Part shown: in pieces, positions 7,800 through 16,813 of the stretch
Layout: each line of letters starts with the position of its first letter
Numbering within the stretch: the first letter of the stretch is position 1
Origin: Brevibacterium aurantiacum
GTDB taxonomy: Bacteria; Actinomycetota; Actinomycetes; Actinomycetales; Brevibacteriaceae
Assembly: GCF_900169065.1 (NCBI RefSeq)
Contig: NZ_FXZB01000001.1
Coordinates: 1 to 64,000 of the forward strand
DNA length: 64,000 nucleotides
Direction: 5' to 3'
Made by a program: the position numbers and the translations under genes
Notes under the pieces: model-generated
The model's input: the letters and a program-made list of their open reading frames with translations, nothing else
The model's database searches: none
What the model was told of the DNA's origin: nothing

Positions 7800-9122
7800 T
7801 CAGGCGGCGGCCGATGCGATCGCTGCGGCAGCGGCGAAGCCCTTGTCGAGGTCGGCGATGATGTCGTCGCTGCCTTCGAGTCCCACGGACAGACGCACGA
7901 AGGCAGGGTTCACGCCGGCGGCGGCCTGTGCCTTTTCGTCCAGCTGGGCATGGGTCGTCGATGCCGGGTGGATGACCAGCGAGCGGACGTCGCCGATATT
8001 GGCCACGTGGGAGTGCAGTTCAAGTGCGTCGACGAATGCCACGGCGGCGTCGAAGCCTCCGGCGATGTCGAAGCCGAGGACCGATCCGACACCGTTGGGC
8101 AGGTACTTCTTGGCCTTGTCGTGCCAGGGGCTGGACTCGAGTCCCGCGAAGGCGACCCGGCTGACCTGGTCGTGGCTTTCGAGGTAGGAGGCGATCTTGT
8201 TCGCGTTCTCGACGTGGCGGTCGATGCGCAGGCTCAGGGTTTCGATTCCCTGGGCGATGAGGAATGCGTTGAACGGGCTGACGGCCGGTCCGAGGTCGCG
8301 CAGACCCTGCACACGGGCCTTGAGGCCGAAGGAGACGTTTGCGCCGAAGGCCGAGTCCGCGCCGAGGTCGCGAGCGTAGACCAGACCGTTGTAGGACTCA
8401 TCTGGGGTGTTGAAGCCGGGGAACTTCTCCGGCTGTGTGCCGTAGTCGAAGTTTCCGCTGTCGACGACGACACCGGCGATCGAGTTGCCGTGTCCGCCGA
8501 GGTACTTGGTGGCCGAGTGGAGGACGACGTCGGCACCGTGCTCGATCGGGCGCACCAGGTAGGGGGTGGCCAGGGTGTTGTCGGCGAAGAGCGGAACACC
8601 GGCTTCGTGGGCGATGTCAGCCACTGCGGCGATGTCGAGGACATCGGAGCGGGGGTTGGAGACAACCTCGGCGAAGAAGAGCTTGGAGTTGTCCTTCGCT
8701 GCTGACTTCCAGGCCTCGAGGTCGTCGACGTCGACGAAGGTGGTTTCGATGCCCAGCTTGCGCAGGGTCACGTGAAGCAGGTTGTAGGTTCCGCCGTAGA
8801 GGCTGGAGCTGGCGACGATGTGGTCACCGGCTTCGGCGATGTTCGTGATCGCCAGCAGGGCTGCCGACTGACCTGAGGCCGTGAGCACGGCGTGGACGCC
8901 GCCTTCGAGGTCGGCGATGCGGTTCTCCACGACCTCGGTGGTCGGGTTGGTGATGCGGGTGTAGATGGGGCCGAGCTCGGCCAGGGCGAAGCGGTTCGCG
9001 GCCGTCTCATTGCTGTCGAAGACGAACGAGGTGGTCTGGTGGATGGGCAGCGCCCGGGAGCCCGTGGCCGGGTCCGGTGTCTGGCCAGCATGGATCTGAC
9101 GAGTTTCGAATGACTGGGTCAT
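7800..9122 (-). CDS. metY: O-acetylhomoserine sulfhydrylase (aminocarboxypropyltransferase)
   Basis: A 440-residue PLP enzyme of the Cys/Met-metabolism family. The PLP lysine is Lys206 in LHSATKYLGGHGN, and the start block ETRQIHAGQTPDP is typical of MetY. It makes homocysteine from O-acetylhomoserine and sulfide. ATG 9122 was chosen because GAAGGAG stands seven bases upstream; the reading frame continues 44 codons further without family similarity. The 179-base leader up to dnaE2 has repeated CATGAC/GTGAC words but no SAM-riboswitch core that I can recognise. Confidence 0.95.
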   Translation of the reverse strand: MTQSFETRQIHAGQTPDPATGSRALPIHQTTSFVFDSNETAANRFALAELGPIYTRITNPTTEVVENRIADLEGGVHAVLTASGQSAALLAITNIAEAGDHIVASSSLYGGTYNLLHVTLRKLGIETTFVDVDDLEAWKSAAKDNSKLFFAEVVSNPRSDVLDIAAVADIAHEAGVPLFADNTLATPYLVRPIEHGADVVLHSATKYLGGHGNSIAGVVVDSGNFDYGTQPEKFPGFNTPDESYNGLVYARDLGADSAFGANVSFGLKARVQGLRDLGPAVSPFNAFLIAQGIETLSLRIDRHVENANKIASYLESHDQVSRVAFAGLESSPWHDKAKKYLPNGVGSVLGFDIAGGFDAAVAFVDALELHSHVANIGDVRSLVIHPASTTHAQLDEKAQAAAGVNPAFVRLSVGLEGSDDIIADLDKGFAAAAAIASAAA

Positions 9123-9301
9123 GATGTGTCTCCTTCGGGTACGGGTGAGTCGCCCGTGGTGGTCCGCGCGATTGTTTGTGGTGATGTCACTACTGTCTTC
9201 GACTCTGTGACTTCCCCGATGCGATCTCGTCATGTTCATGTCACCTGGCGTCATGTTTCGTCACACCACTAGTTTTCGCAGCGCTCACACCGCCAGTCCC
9301 C

Positions 9302-12300
9302 TCAGCGGAAGTTGCGGGCCTTGGTCGGCAGCTGCACCTCGAGTGGGATGAGCTTGTGCGCGTAGAGGCTCACGACCTCTCCTCCGCGTTGGATCAGCCC
9401 GGTGACCACGAGTGCGTTGCGTGAGGTTGCGATCGGCCTGAACCTCTTCATCAGCCCGGCAGTGGCCACGACGTTGAGCATCCCGAATTCGTCCTCGAGG
9501 TTGATGAATGTGATTCCCGAGGCGGTGGCCGGGCGCTGTCGGTGGGTGACGATGGCGGCCACCGTCATCCGAGTCCCGTCCGCGGCCGCAGCGGCATCAG
9601 CCGTCGAGGCATAGCCGCGTTCGATCAGGGACGCTCGCAGGATCTCGGTCGGGTATCCGTCGACGGTGATCCCGGTGGAGAAGAGTTCTGCCAGGGTCGT
9701 ATCGAAGGCGTCCATGGTCGGCAGGGTCGGTGCCGAGGAGATCGTGGCGGTTCCCGGCAGCACGCCCGGGTGTGCTCCCGCGACGCCTCCGGCCAACCAC
9801 AGTGCCTGTCTGCGGTCGAGGTCGAAGCTGCTCAGTGCTCCTGCGGTGGCGAGCCCTTCGAGTGCCTGCTTTCCGATTCCGGTTCTCTCTGCCAGGTCCG
9901 CCACCGAGGTGAACGGTGCGTTCGCGCGTTCGGTCACGATCACCTCGGCGAAGGAGCCGACATGGGACACCGAGTCCAGACCCAATCGGATCCCGAACTC
10001 GCCCGAGTCTCCGGTGCCATCGGACTCGAGTCGTTCCAGGTCGCTGCCAGCCATTGAGTGGCGGATGTCCACGGGCAGGATTCTCACCCCGTGTCGGCGG
10101 GCGTCGGCGACGAGGGACTGCGGCGAGTAGAAGCCCATCGGCTGGCTGCGCAGCAGGCCGACGGTGAATGCCGCATGGTGGTGGTATTTGAACCAGGCCG
10201 ACTGATAGACGAGGTTGGCGAAGCTGATCGCGTGGGATTCGGGGAACCCGTAGTTGGCGAACGCGGCGATCGTGGAGAAGATGGACTCCGCGGTCTCCTC
10301 GTCGACTCCGTTGGCCGCAGCGCCTGTTTGGAATTTCTGGGCCAGCTCGGTCATCCGCTTCTCTGATCGTCGCGATCCCATCGCCTGCCGCAGCTGGTCG
10401 GCATCGGCCCCGGTGAAGCCGCCGACGTCGATGGCCATCTGCATGAGCTGCTCCTGGAACAGCGGCACCCCGTAGGTCTTGGCCAGGGATTTGCGCAGCA
10501 GCGGGTGGAGGTACTCGACCTTGTCCAGGCCCTGCCGTCTGCGGATGTAGGGGTGGACGGAACCGCCTTGGATGGGGCCGGGCCGAATGAGGGCGACCTG
10601 AACGGCGAGATCATAGAACGTCTCCGGGCGCAGGCGGGGCAGGGTCGCCAGCTGAGCCCGTGATTCGACCTGGAAGACGCCCACCGCATCGGCCTTCTGC
10701 AGCATCGTGTAGACGGCTTCGTCCTCGTCGTCGATGTGGGCGCGTTCGATGAGCTCGCCGGTGTGCCGGTGGACCAGGTCGACCATCTCGTGGAGTGCGG
10801 TGAGCATGCCCAGTCCCAACAGGTCGAACTTCACCAGGTCCATGACGGCGCAGTCGTCCTTGTCCCATTGGACGACGGTGCGATGGCCCATCGTGGCCTT
10901 CTCGATCGGAACGACCTCACCGATGGGACGATCGGCGAGGATCATGCCGCCGGAGTGGATGCCCAGGTGACGGGGTGAGCCCAGCAGGTCATCCGCGATC
11001 GTGAGCACAGGCGCGGGGACCGGGGAATCCTCCGCCTCGGGCAGGGTCGACCAGCGGTTGCTGGCCTTTGAGAACGCATCCTGCTGCCCCGGTTCGTAGC
11101 CGAGGCTGAAGGCCGCGTCACGGATGGCTGATTTCGCCCGGTAGGTGATGACGTTGGCGACCTGGGCCGCCCGCTCACGGCCGAAGTGGTCGTAGACGTA
11201 TTGGATGACTTCTTCGCGCCTGCCCGATTCGATGTCGATGTCGATGTCCGGATAGCCCTTGCGGTCCGGTGAGAGGAAACGGTCGAAGAGGAGTTCGTGC
11301 TTGACCGCGTCGACGGCGGTGATGTCGAGGACATAGCAGACCGCGGAGTTCGCCGCCGAGCCTCTCCCCTGGCAGAAGATGGCCACCCGATGGCAGAACT
11401 CGGTGATGTCGTAGACGATGAGGAAGTATCCGCAGAATCCCAGCGTCGCGATCATGTCCATCTCCCGATCCAGCTGGGCCCAGGCCTTCGGGTTCTCTGC
11501 TCGGGTCCCGTAGCGCCTGGCACCGCGATCTTCGATGAGCTCACGCAGATATTCCTCGGCCCCACGGTCATCAGGCATCGGCGCACGCGGCAGATCCGGG
11601 CGGGCCGAGTTCAGGACGAAGGAGCATTCCCGGCCGATGGCCACCGCGTTCTCCAACGCCTGACGCGGGAAGCGTGCCGCCATCTCCTCCCCCGTGTGGA
11701 TCCGAGCGTTCGCCGTCGCCGGCAGCCACCCGGCCAGTTCGTCGAGGGACAGCCTGGACCTCACCGAGGCCCGCACCTGGGCTGACTTCCACTGCGCCCG
11801 AGTGGCGAAATGGACGCTGTTGCTGGCCACGATCGGCAGGTGGGTGCGCTGAGCCAGGTCGCCGAGGTGGCGCAGCCGTTCATCGTCATCCGGAGTCCCA
11901 TCCCGGCTGAGTTCAACCGCGAGACGGTCGGCTCCGAAGAGCGCGATGAGTTTGCGCAGGGCACCGAGTCCCCCGTCCGGGTCATTCAGGGCTCGACGCA
12001 GGGGGCCTTTGCGGCAGCCAGTGAGAATCGTCCAGTCACCGCTCATCGCTGCCAGTTCCTCGAGGCCGAACACCGGTCGGTTCTTCTCCCCCGCCAAGTT
12101 GGCCTCGGTGATGGCCATCGAGAGTCGGTGGTATCCCTCGACTCCACGAGCAAGGACCAATAGGTGGGTGGCATCGGGATCGGTCTGGCCGGGGATCTTC
12201 TCCTCCAACCCCACGGACAGCTCAGCACCGAAGACGGTGGGCAGACCCACCTCGGCGGCGGCATGGGCGAACCGCACCGCACCGTAGAGACCGTTGTGAT

Positions 12301-12685
12301 CGGTCAGCGCCAAGGACGTCAGCCCCGCGGCCGCACCCGCGGCCACGAGCTCCTCCGGGTCGGAGGCCCCGTCGAGGAAGCTGAACTGGGAGTGCACATG
12401 CAGCTCGGCCCACTCGACGGTCGAAGTGCGCAGAATGGGCCCCTGGCCAGGCCCCGAATACCGGCCGACACCATCGGAGCCGCCTGGACCCACCGAGACC
12501 TGATGGCGGTCTGGTCGGGAGAAGGCGGGCGCGTCGGATCCGTCGGCGTGTTCGTCAACCGATCGCCTGTTGACCGTCTGCCTGTCGGTGACCTGTTTGC
12601 GGTCGACCTGTTTGCTGCTGGTCTGCTTGCCCTCCAGCCGCTGGGCCAGCTGGGACCAGGGTGTGCGCGGATTCGAAAAGCCCAT
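9302..12685 (-). CDS. dnaE2: Error-prone DNA polymerase III alpha subunit
   Basis: A 1127-residue C-family polymerase. The PHP domain starts at about 92 with ELHVHSQFS (His96, His98). The palm motif PDIDIDIES near 477-481 and KFDLLGLG near 620 carry the catalytic aspartates. The C-terminal OB-fold ends in a short tail, without the tau-binding extension of DnaE1. The N-terminus has an unusual low-complexity Gln/Ser/Asp-rich stretch of about 85 residues, so a downstream start is conceivable, although GAGGGAG precedes the ATG. It is the last gene of the SOS mutasome operon and performs translesion synthesis. Confidence 0.92.
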   Translation of the reverse strand: MGFSNPRTPWSQLAQRLEGKQTSSKQVDRKQVTDRQTVNRRSVDEHADGSDAPAFSRPDRHQVSVGPGGSDGVGRYSGPGQGPILRTSTVEWAELHVHSQFSFLDGASDPEELVAAGAAAGLTSLALTDHNGLYGAVRFAHAAAEVGLPTVFGAELSVGLEEKIPGQTDPDATHLLVLARGVEGYHRLSMAITEANLAGEKNRPVFGLEELAAMSGDWTILTGCRKGPLRRALNDPDGGLGALRKLIALFGADRLAVELSRDGTPDDDERLRHLGDLAQRTHLPIVASNSVHFATRAQWKSAQVRASVRSRLSLDELAGWLPATANARIHTGEEMAARFPRQALENAVAIGRECSFVLNSARPDLPRAPMPDDRGAEEYLRELIEDRGARRYGTRAENPKAWAQLDREMDMIATLGFCGYFLIVYDITEFCHRVAIFCQGRGSAANSAVCYVLDITAVDAVKHELLFDRFLSPDRKGYPDIDIDIESGRREEVIQYVYDHFGRERAAQVANVITYRAKSAIRDAAFSLGYEPGQQDAFSKASNRWSTLPEAEDSPVPAPVLTIADDLLGSPRHLGIHSGGMILADRPIGEVVPIEKATMGHRTVVQWDKDDCAVMDLVKFDLLGLGMLTALHEMVDLVHRHTGELIERAHIDDEDEAVYTMLQKADAVGVFQVESRAQLATLPRLRPETFYDLAVQVALIRPGPIQGGSVHPYIRRRQGLDKVEYLHPLLRKSLAKTYGVPLFQEQLMQMAIDVGGFTGADADQLRQAMGSRRSEKRMTELAQKFQTGAAANGVDEETAESIFSTIAAFANYGFPESHAISFANLVYQSAWFKYHHHAAFTVGLLRSQPMGFYSPQSLVADARRHGVRILPVDIRHSMAGSDLERLESDGTGDSGEFGIRLGLDSVSHVGSFAEVIVTERANAPFTSVADLAERTGIGKQALEGLATAGALSSFDLDRRQALWLAGGVAGAHPGVLPGTATISSAPTLPTMDAFDTTLAELFSTGITVDGYPTEILRASLIERGYASTADAAAAADGTRMTVAAIVTHRQRPATASGITFINLEDEFGMLNVVATAGLMKRFRPIATSRNALVVTGLIQRGGEVVSLYAHKLIPLEVQLPTKARNFR

Positions 12686-12722
12686 CAGCGGTTCAGCTCC
12701 CTCATCTCGGTGGTTCGGTGCA

Positions 12723-14471
12723 TCAGCGGTATCGGCCGGTGATGTGCCACTGGCCGTTCTCTTTGCTCAGCAGCAGTGCCTGCCCCGAGTCGGTGACGAC
12801 CTGCAGACGGGTCCGATAGGTGGCTTTCGCCGGATCCCACCAACCGGATTCCACGGGCCAGGAGCCCGAATAGTCAACGATTGCCTCGGTGGCTCCAGTC
12901 GGAAAGCGGATCGCGTACGGTGCCGATTCCAGGCCTGCGGGGCGAGCCCCCACCGAGCGACCTCCCACGGCAAGCACGTCGACGGGCAGGTTCTCAACCG
13001 TCGTCGGTCGGGGTGCGTGCAGTGCCCCAGGCCAGGGTGCCCCGGGGCTGCGCACCGGTGATGCCGCCTGCTGCCACGGCGTCCACAGGTTTGTCTCGGC
13101 CGGATCCCATCCGCCCTGCAGCCCCGGGACCAGAACCGCGTCGGGGCCGAACAGTCCCTGCAGCCGCTCCAGCGTGTGAGTGACCTGCCCGGTGTTCTCA
13201 TCGAACAGGCTCCTCGTCGCCCCGATGGGGGTGGTCAGCTCCGCGGCCACGAGGCCAAGAGCGATGATGCCTTCCTCGGAGAAGTCCTCCGGGTCGGGGC
13301 CAGGCTCGTCGGGGGCCGGCGTCTCCCTGTCCTTGCTGTGCCTGCTGTCTTTGCGGTTCTTGCTGCTCGTGCGGGAAGGGGTTGAACCCTGCTGAGGGGA
13401 GGCCGGTCCCTTTCGAGTGCTTCCGGCCAACCATCCTTCTGCCTGCCACCGCAGACGATCGGCGATGGTGTTCTCGTTCATGTCCTCGATCCGCCAGGTC
13501 CGCTTCGAGGACTGTCCCGAGACGGCGATGAGCTCGATCGTGATCTGTGTGCATACGAGTCCTCGGCGGCGCACTGTGGTCAGCAGGTCGGCGGCGAGCT
13601 GGCGGGTCAGGAATCCTAAGGTGTCACTGCGAGTCGTCGGCTCGTCCAGACCGAGTTCGACGGTGAGCTTCTCCTCCCGCACATGATCGTTCAAGGGTGC
13701 CCATTCGACGCCTGTGGCCAGATCGTGAGCGTGTTTGCCCAGCGTCCCGAAACGTGAGTTCACCGCCCGCACGTCGATTCCGGCCAGATCTCCCAAGGTG
13801 CGCAGGCCCAGCTGGGTGAAGGTGTCGATGAGTTCGGTCGCACCTGCCCCCGCATACTCGAGGGTGCTGATCGGCTGGGCGGCCAAGAACTCTGCAGTCT
13901 CCCCCGGCTCGACCCGCCGCGCCTGCCCCGCGGCGAGGACTGCTGCGAAGACGGTGTCGGCGATGCCGGGGAAGAACTCCCACCCGGTGGCCGCCACCAG
14001 CGCGGAGATCAGAGCCTCAACGGCGCTGGGCTCATCGGCATAGCCGTGCTTGAGCGAGTCGAGGGGAATGGCGAGCGTGCCGGGGCTGAGCAGAGTGAAC
14101 CGTGCCACGAGTTCCTCGAGCGCTCCGACTCCTGCGGAGAAGTGTCGGTTGTCTGTCTCTTCATTCCAGGCCACCACTTGGGCTTCGGGACAGCGATATC
14201 CGACCGCGCGTTTGTTGTTGCCCAACGCGATTCCGGCGGCACGAGCAGGCGCGTTGGCCGCAACGACCTTGCCCCCGCTGAGCACCGCTACCGGAGTGCG
14301 CGGGCTGAACTCGTGCTCGGTCGCGGCGGCCACGGCGGACCAATCGGGAACGGTGAGAACGAGCGTGCGACGACCCTCGGCGCTCGCGGCGGCAGGCGCA
14401 CTGTCGCTATCTGCTGGGTCGCTGCGCACCGCCGTGGGGCTCTTCTTCCCTGGCGCGGCTTCAGCTGACAC
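12723..14471 (-). CDS. imuB: ImuB, Y-family polymerase-like mutasome scaffold
   Basis: A 582-residue protein with a Y-family core. The usual N-terminal catalytic Asp is replaced in the PDWSAVAA block and the later SLDE-type acidic pair is not seen, as expected for non-catalytic ImuB. The helix-hairpin-helix and little-finger part (FGTLGKHAHDLATG) is present. A charged, Ser/Arg/Lys-rich linker (about residues 345-390) precedes a C-terminal region that, in the family, contacts the beta clamp, ImuA' and DnaE2. The GTG start overlaps the end of imuA' by 11 bases. It is followed by dnaE2 after 37 bases. Confidence 0.85.
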   Translation of the reverse strand: MSAEAAPGKKSPTAVRSDPADSDSAPAAASAEGRRTLVLTVPDWSAVAAATEHEFSPRTPVAVLSGGKVVAANAPARAAGIALGNNKRAVGYRCPEAQVVAWNEETDNRHFSAGVGALEELVARFTLLSPGTLAIPLDSLKHGYADEPSAVEALISALVAATGWEFFPGIADTVFAAVLAAGQARRVEPGETAEFLAAQPISTLEYAGAGATELIDTFTQLGLRTLGDLAGIDVRAVNSRFGTLGKHAHDLATGVEWAPLNDHVREEKLTVELGLDEPTTRSDTLGFLTRQLAADLLTTVRRRGLVCTQITIELIAVSGQSSKRTWRIEDMNENTIADRLRWQAEGWLAGSTRKGPASPQQGSTPSRTSSKNRKDSRHSKDRETPAPDEPGPDPEDFSEEGIIALGLVAAELTTPIGATRSLFDENTGQVTHTLERLQGLFGPDAVLVPGLQGGWDPAETNLWTPWQQAASPVRSPGAPWPGALHAPRPTTVENLPVDVLAVGGRSVGARPAGLESAPYAIRFPTGATEAIVDYSGSWPVESGWWDPAKATYRTRLQVVTDSGQALLLSKENGQWHITGRYR

Positions 14472-15141
14472 TGCGGATCACCGGCCGTTCGAATGTTCCC
14501 TCAGTCGGGGTGCGTGGTGGTGCTTCGCTGGGAGTTCCGTCCGGTCCGGGCAGCAGGAACCGGTGGACGCCGGTCTGGGATCGGGCCTGCACGAGGCAGG
14601 ATCGGAGACGTCCATGGCCGTGTTCTGTGCCCGACCACTGCGTGTCGGTGATGGTGATCTGCTCCGTGCTGCCGGGCATCGAGGTCAGGCTGATGAAGCT
14701 GATCTTGCGTTCGCGCACCTTCGCCAGCAGCCGGGCGCGTTCGCCGGCACTGGGCAGAAATCCTGGATCGACGACGAGGACGTCGAAGGATTCGATGAGG
14801 ATGGAGGCCACACGCAGCCAGTCTTCGGCCGGGGTGACGAGGTTGACGAAGTGGTCGAGGTCAACACCCAAGTCGGCGATGGATGACACGGCCGGTTCAC
14901 CGAGTCCGATGCCTGCACACCATTTCTGTTCTTGGGTTGCCATGGCGATCGTGGCCAGGGCGCAGCTGAGGGATTGGCCTCCGGTCAGTGTCACGATCTC
15001 ACCTCGGGGAAGACCACCTCGGCGGAACATCGGGGCCAGCACCGGGTCCACGGGGCGAGGAACGAGCCCATCGAACAGAGCAGTAGCCGTGGAGATACCC
15101 AGCTCCCGGCTGAGCTGTTCAACGAGTGGCACTGCAGACAT
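14461..15141 (-). CDS. imuA': ImuA', RecA-like accessory protein of the SOS mutasome
   Basis: A 226-residue protein with a degenerate RecA fold. The P-loop position reads LTGGQSLSCA instead of a full Walker A; FDVLVVDPGFLPSAGERARLL corresponds to the RecA core beyond it. It is the first gene of imuA'-imuB-dnaE2. I place the start at ATG 15141 (MSAVPL), because the promoter -10 element ends seven bases before it and overlaps the in-frame ATG at 15150; a leaderless message beginning at 15141 fits best. No Shine-Dalgarno sequence precedes either ATG. Confidence 0.82.
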   Translation of the reverse strand: MSAVPLVEQLSRELGISTATALFDGLVPRPVDPVLAPMFRRGGLPRGEIVTLTGGQSLSCALATIAMATQEQKWCAGIGLGEPAVSSIADLGVDLDHFVNLVTPAEDWLRVASILIESFDVLVVDPGFLPSAGERARLLAKVRERKISFISLTSMPGSTEQITITDTQWSGTEHGHGRLRSCLVQARSQTGVHRFLLPGPDGTPSEAPPRTPTEGTFERPVIRSVS

Positions 15142-15148
15142 GACATCC

Positions 15149-15177
15149 ATTATCGAACTAGTGTTCTAAATAGGCAA
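15149..15177 (-). promoter_or_regulatory. Promoter of the imuA'-imuB-dnaE2 operon
   Basis: On the minus strand TTGCCT (15172-15177) and GATAAT (15149-15154) are separated by exactly 17 bases. The predicted transcription start coincides with ATG 15141, making the mRNA leaderless. Confidence 0.65.
15153..15168. promoter_or_regulatory. LexA (SOS) box
   Basis: TCGAACTAGTGTTCTA matches the actinobacterial LexA consensus TCGAAC-N4-GTTCGA except in the last arm (GTTCTA). It fills the spacer between -35 and -10 of the mutasome promoter, so LexA binding would block RNA polymerase directly. Confidence 0.88.
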
Positions 15178-15180
15178 GAT

Positions 15181-15255
15181 TTACGCGGCCGTATTGTCCG
15201 CCCGGGCGTGTCGCCATTCCGCCTCAAACGGATCGGCCGGCGTTTTCTTCATCAT
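15181..15255 (-). CDS. Candidate 24-residue small protein upstream of imuA'
   Basis: A short frame, MMKKTPADPFEAEWRHARAD followed by NTAA, ends four bases before the -35 element of the imuA' promoter. An AAGG-type ribosome-binding sequence lies nine bases upstream of the ATG. It is charged, has no membrane segment and I recognise no family. It could be a real small protein or chance. Confidence 0.25.
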   Translation of the reverse strand: MMKKTPADPFEAEWRHARADNTAA

Positions 15256-15518
15256 GGTTCTCACCCTTCTTCTTCGGCCTTCACAGCCGCTCGGTCCGGG
15301 AGTCCCCCTGACCTCGAACCGTGCCTTCACCATACGAGGAGCCACTGACACGTGATCGGAATCATCATGTGCGAGAGAAGACTTTCAATCCACCTCATTC
15401 TATTTTGTTTCGTCTGTTGAATATCCCAGTTCGATATGATTGGAATCTCACGCACACAGGCGTCCCCGCGGAGACGCTCCGCGCTCGACCCGGACCGCCT
15501 CGGCGGTAGGCTGACTGC
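15256..15518. other. Intergenic region, partly AT-rich
   Basis: No gene is supported. The stretch at about 15385-15445 is much more AT-rich than its surroundings and contains TATGAT-like words that could serve the downstream methyltransferase. No clear -35 partner is seen. Confidence 0.4.
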
Positions 15519-16253
15519 ATGAGCGATGGGACCAACGAGACCACACACCCGGCTCGGACAGGCTCACAGGAACAGGTCGAGACGGCAGCCAGGGAGTGCG
15601 CCACCCGAGCCTCCTATGATGCGATCGCGGAGACGTACACAGACTGGATTTCTGCCGAGCTCACTGCGAAGCCGCATGACCGTGCGGTCCTCGGCGCCTT
15701 CTCCGAACTCGTGCTCTCCACAGGACATTCCGAGACCCTTGAGATCGGGTGCGGCCCAGGTCGGATCACGGCATTCCTTGCCGCCCTGGGGCTGAGCCCC
15801 TCTGGCCTCGACCTCTCCCCCGCGATGATCGCCCAGGCAACTCGCCTCTACCCGAACCTTGACTTCACCACCGGGTCGATGACCGCGCTGCCGAACCTCG
15901 ACAACAGCGTCTCCGGACTCGTCGCCTGGTATTCCATCATCCATATTCCCGATGAGTCCCTGCCCACCGTATTCGCCGAGGCGGCACGAGTGCTGCGTCC
16001 GGGAGGGTGGTTCCAACTGGCCTTCCAACTCGGTGACCGCGTGGATCATCAGGCCCAGGCCGCCGGCTTCGACGTCGATCTCGACTTCCACCGCCGATCG
16101 ATCGAACAGGTGCTCACGATCGCCGAAGACCATGGGTTCACGCCCGTGACCCGCATCGAACGCGAACCCGATCGTTCCGGCCCGTTCCCCGAGTCGACCC
16201 GCCAGGGCTATCTGCTCGTTCGACTCGCGACCACATCCTCGGACTCGCAGTAA
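15519..16253 (+). CDS. Class I SAM-dependent methyltransferase
   Basis: A 244-residue methyltransferase. Motif I is LEIGCGPGRIT (about 74-84) and the acidic residue after beta2 is in SGLDLSPAM; the post-motif region GLVAWYSIIHIP and RVLRPGGWF identify the Methyltransf_11/25 type. The substrate cannot be deduced; no natural-product or cofactor genes surround it. It is followed after 50 bases by trmL on the same strand. Confidence 0.8.
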   Translation: MSDGTNETTHPARTGSQEQVETAARECATRASYDAIAETYTDWISAELTAKPHDRAVLGAFSELVLSTGHSETLEIGCGPGRITAFLAALGLSPSGLDLSPAMIAQATRLYPNLDFTTGSMTALPNLDNSVSGLVAWYSIIHIPDESLPTVFAEAARVLRPGGWFQLAFQLGDRVDHQAQAAGFDVDLDFHRRSIEQVLTIAEDHGFTPVTRIEREPDRSGPFPESTRQGYLLVRLATTSSDSQ

Positions 16254-16303
16254 CCAAGCTCGTGGACCGGCAAGCGGGCGATCAGTGACAAAATGGGTGT
16301 CAT

Positions 16304-16768
16304 ATGAACATCGACATCGTCTTCCACACACCCGAGATCCCCGGCAACACCGGCAACGCCATCCGATTGGCCGCGGTCACGGGTGCCCACCTCCACCTCG
16401 TCGAGCCCTTGGGCTTCGACCTCTCCGATGCCAAGCTGCGTCGCGCGGGACTGGACTACCACGATCTGGCCCACGTCACGGTCCATGCGTCTCTGACGGA
16501 TCTGTGGAACCACCTCGGCGAGCGTCGGGTCATTGCGTTCACGACCCACACGGATCAGTCCTTCGCCGAGGTGGACTACCGTGACGGTGATGTCCTCCTC
16601 TTCGGTCAGGAGTCGACGGGTCTGCCCGATTCCGTCGTCGACGATGACCATGTGGATCTGTCCGTGCGCATCCCGATGCTGCCGTCGAGGCGGTCGCTCA
16701 ATCTTGCCAATTCCGCGTCGATCGCGATCTACGAGGCGTGGCGGCAGCAGGGATACACCGGCGCCTGA
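16304..16768 (+). CDS. trmL: tRNA (cytidine/uridine-34-2'-O)-methyltransferase TrmL
   Basis: A 154-residue SPOUT enzyme consisting of the minimal knot domain only, as usual for TrmL. Motif 1 is PEIPGNTGNAIRLA, motif 2 is LLFGQESTGLP, and the knot motif 3 is IPMLPSRRSLNLANSASIA. It methylates the ribose of the wobble base of certain tRNA-Leu species. The small size separates it from the larger TrmH proteins elsewhere in the window. Confidence 0.93.
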   Translation: MNIDIVFHTPEIPGNTGNAIRLAAVTGAHLHLVEPLGFDLSDAKLRRAGLDYHDLAHVTVHASLTDLWNHLGERRVIAFTTHTDQSFAEVDYRDGDVLLFGQESTGLPDSVVDDDHVDLSVRIPMLPSRRSLNLANSASIAIYEAWRQQGYTGA

Positions 16769-16813
16769 ACGCGCGTAGACTTCTGCCCGACAGCAATTCC
16801 CGAAAGGACCACT

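Noticed and set aside
9123-9301. SAM riboswitch upstream of metY-metX
   Set aside because: The 179-base leader has repeated CATGAC/GTGAC words but no recognisable SAM-I, SAM-II or SAM-IV core or paired-stem architecture by eye.
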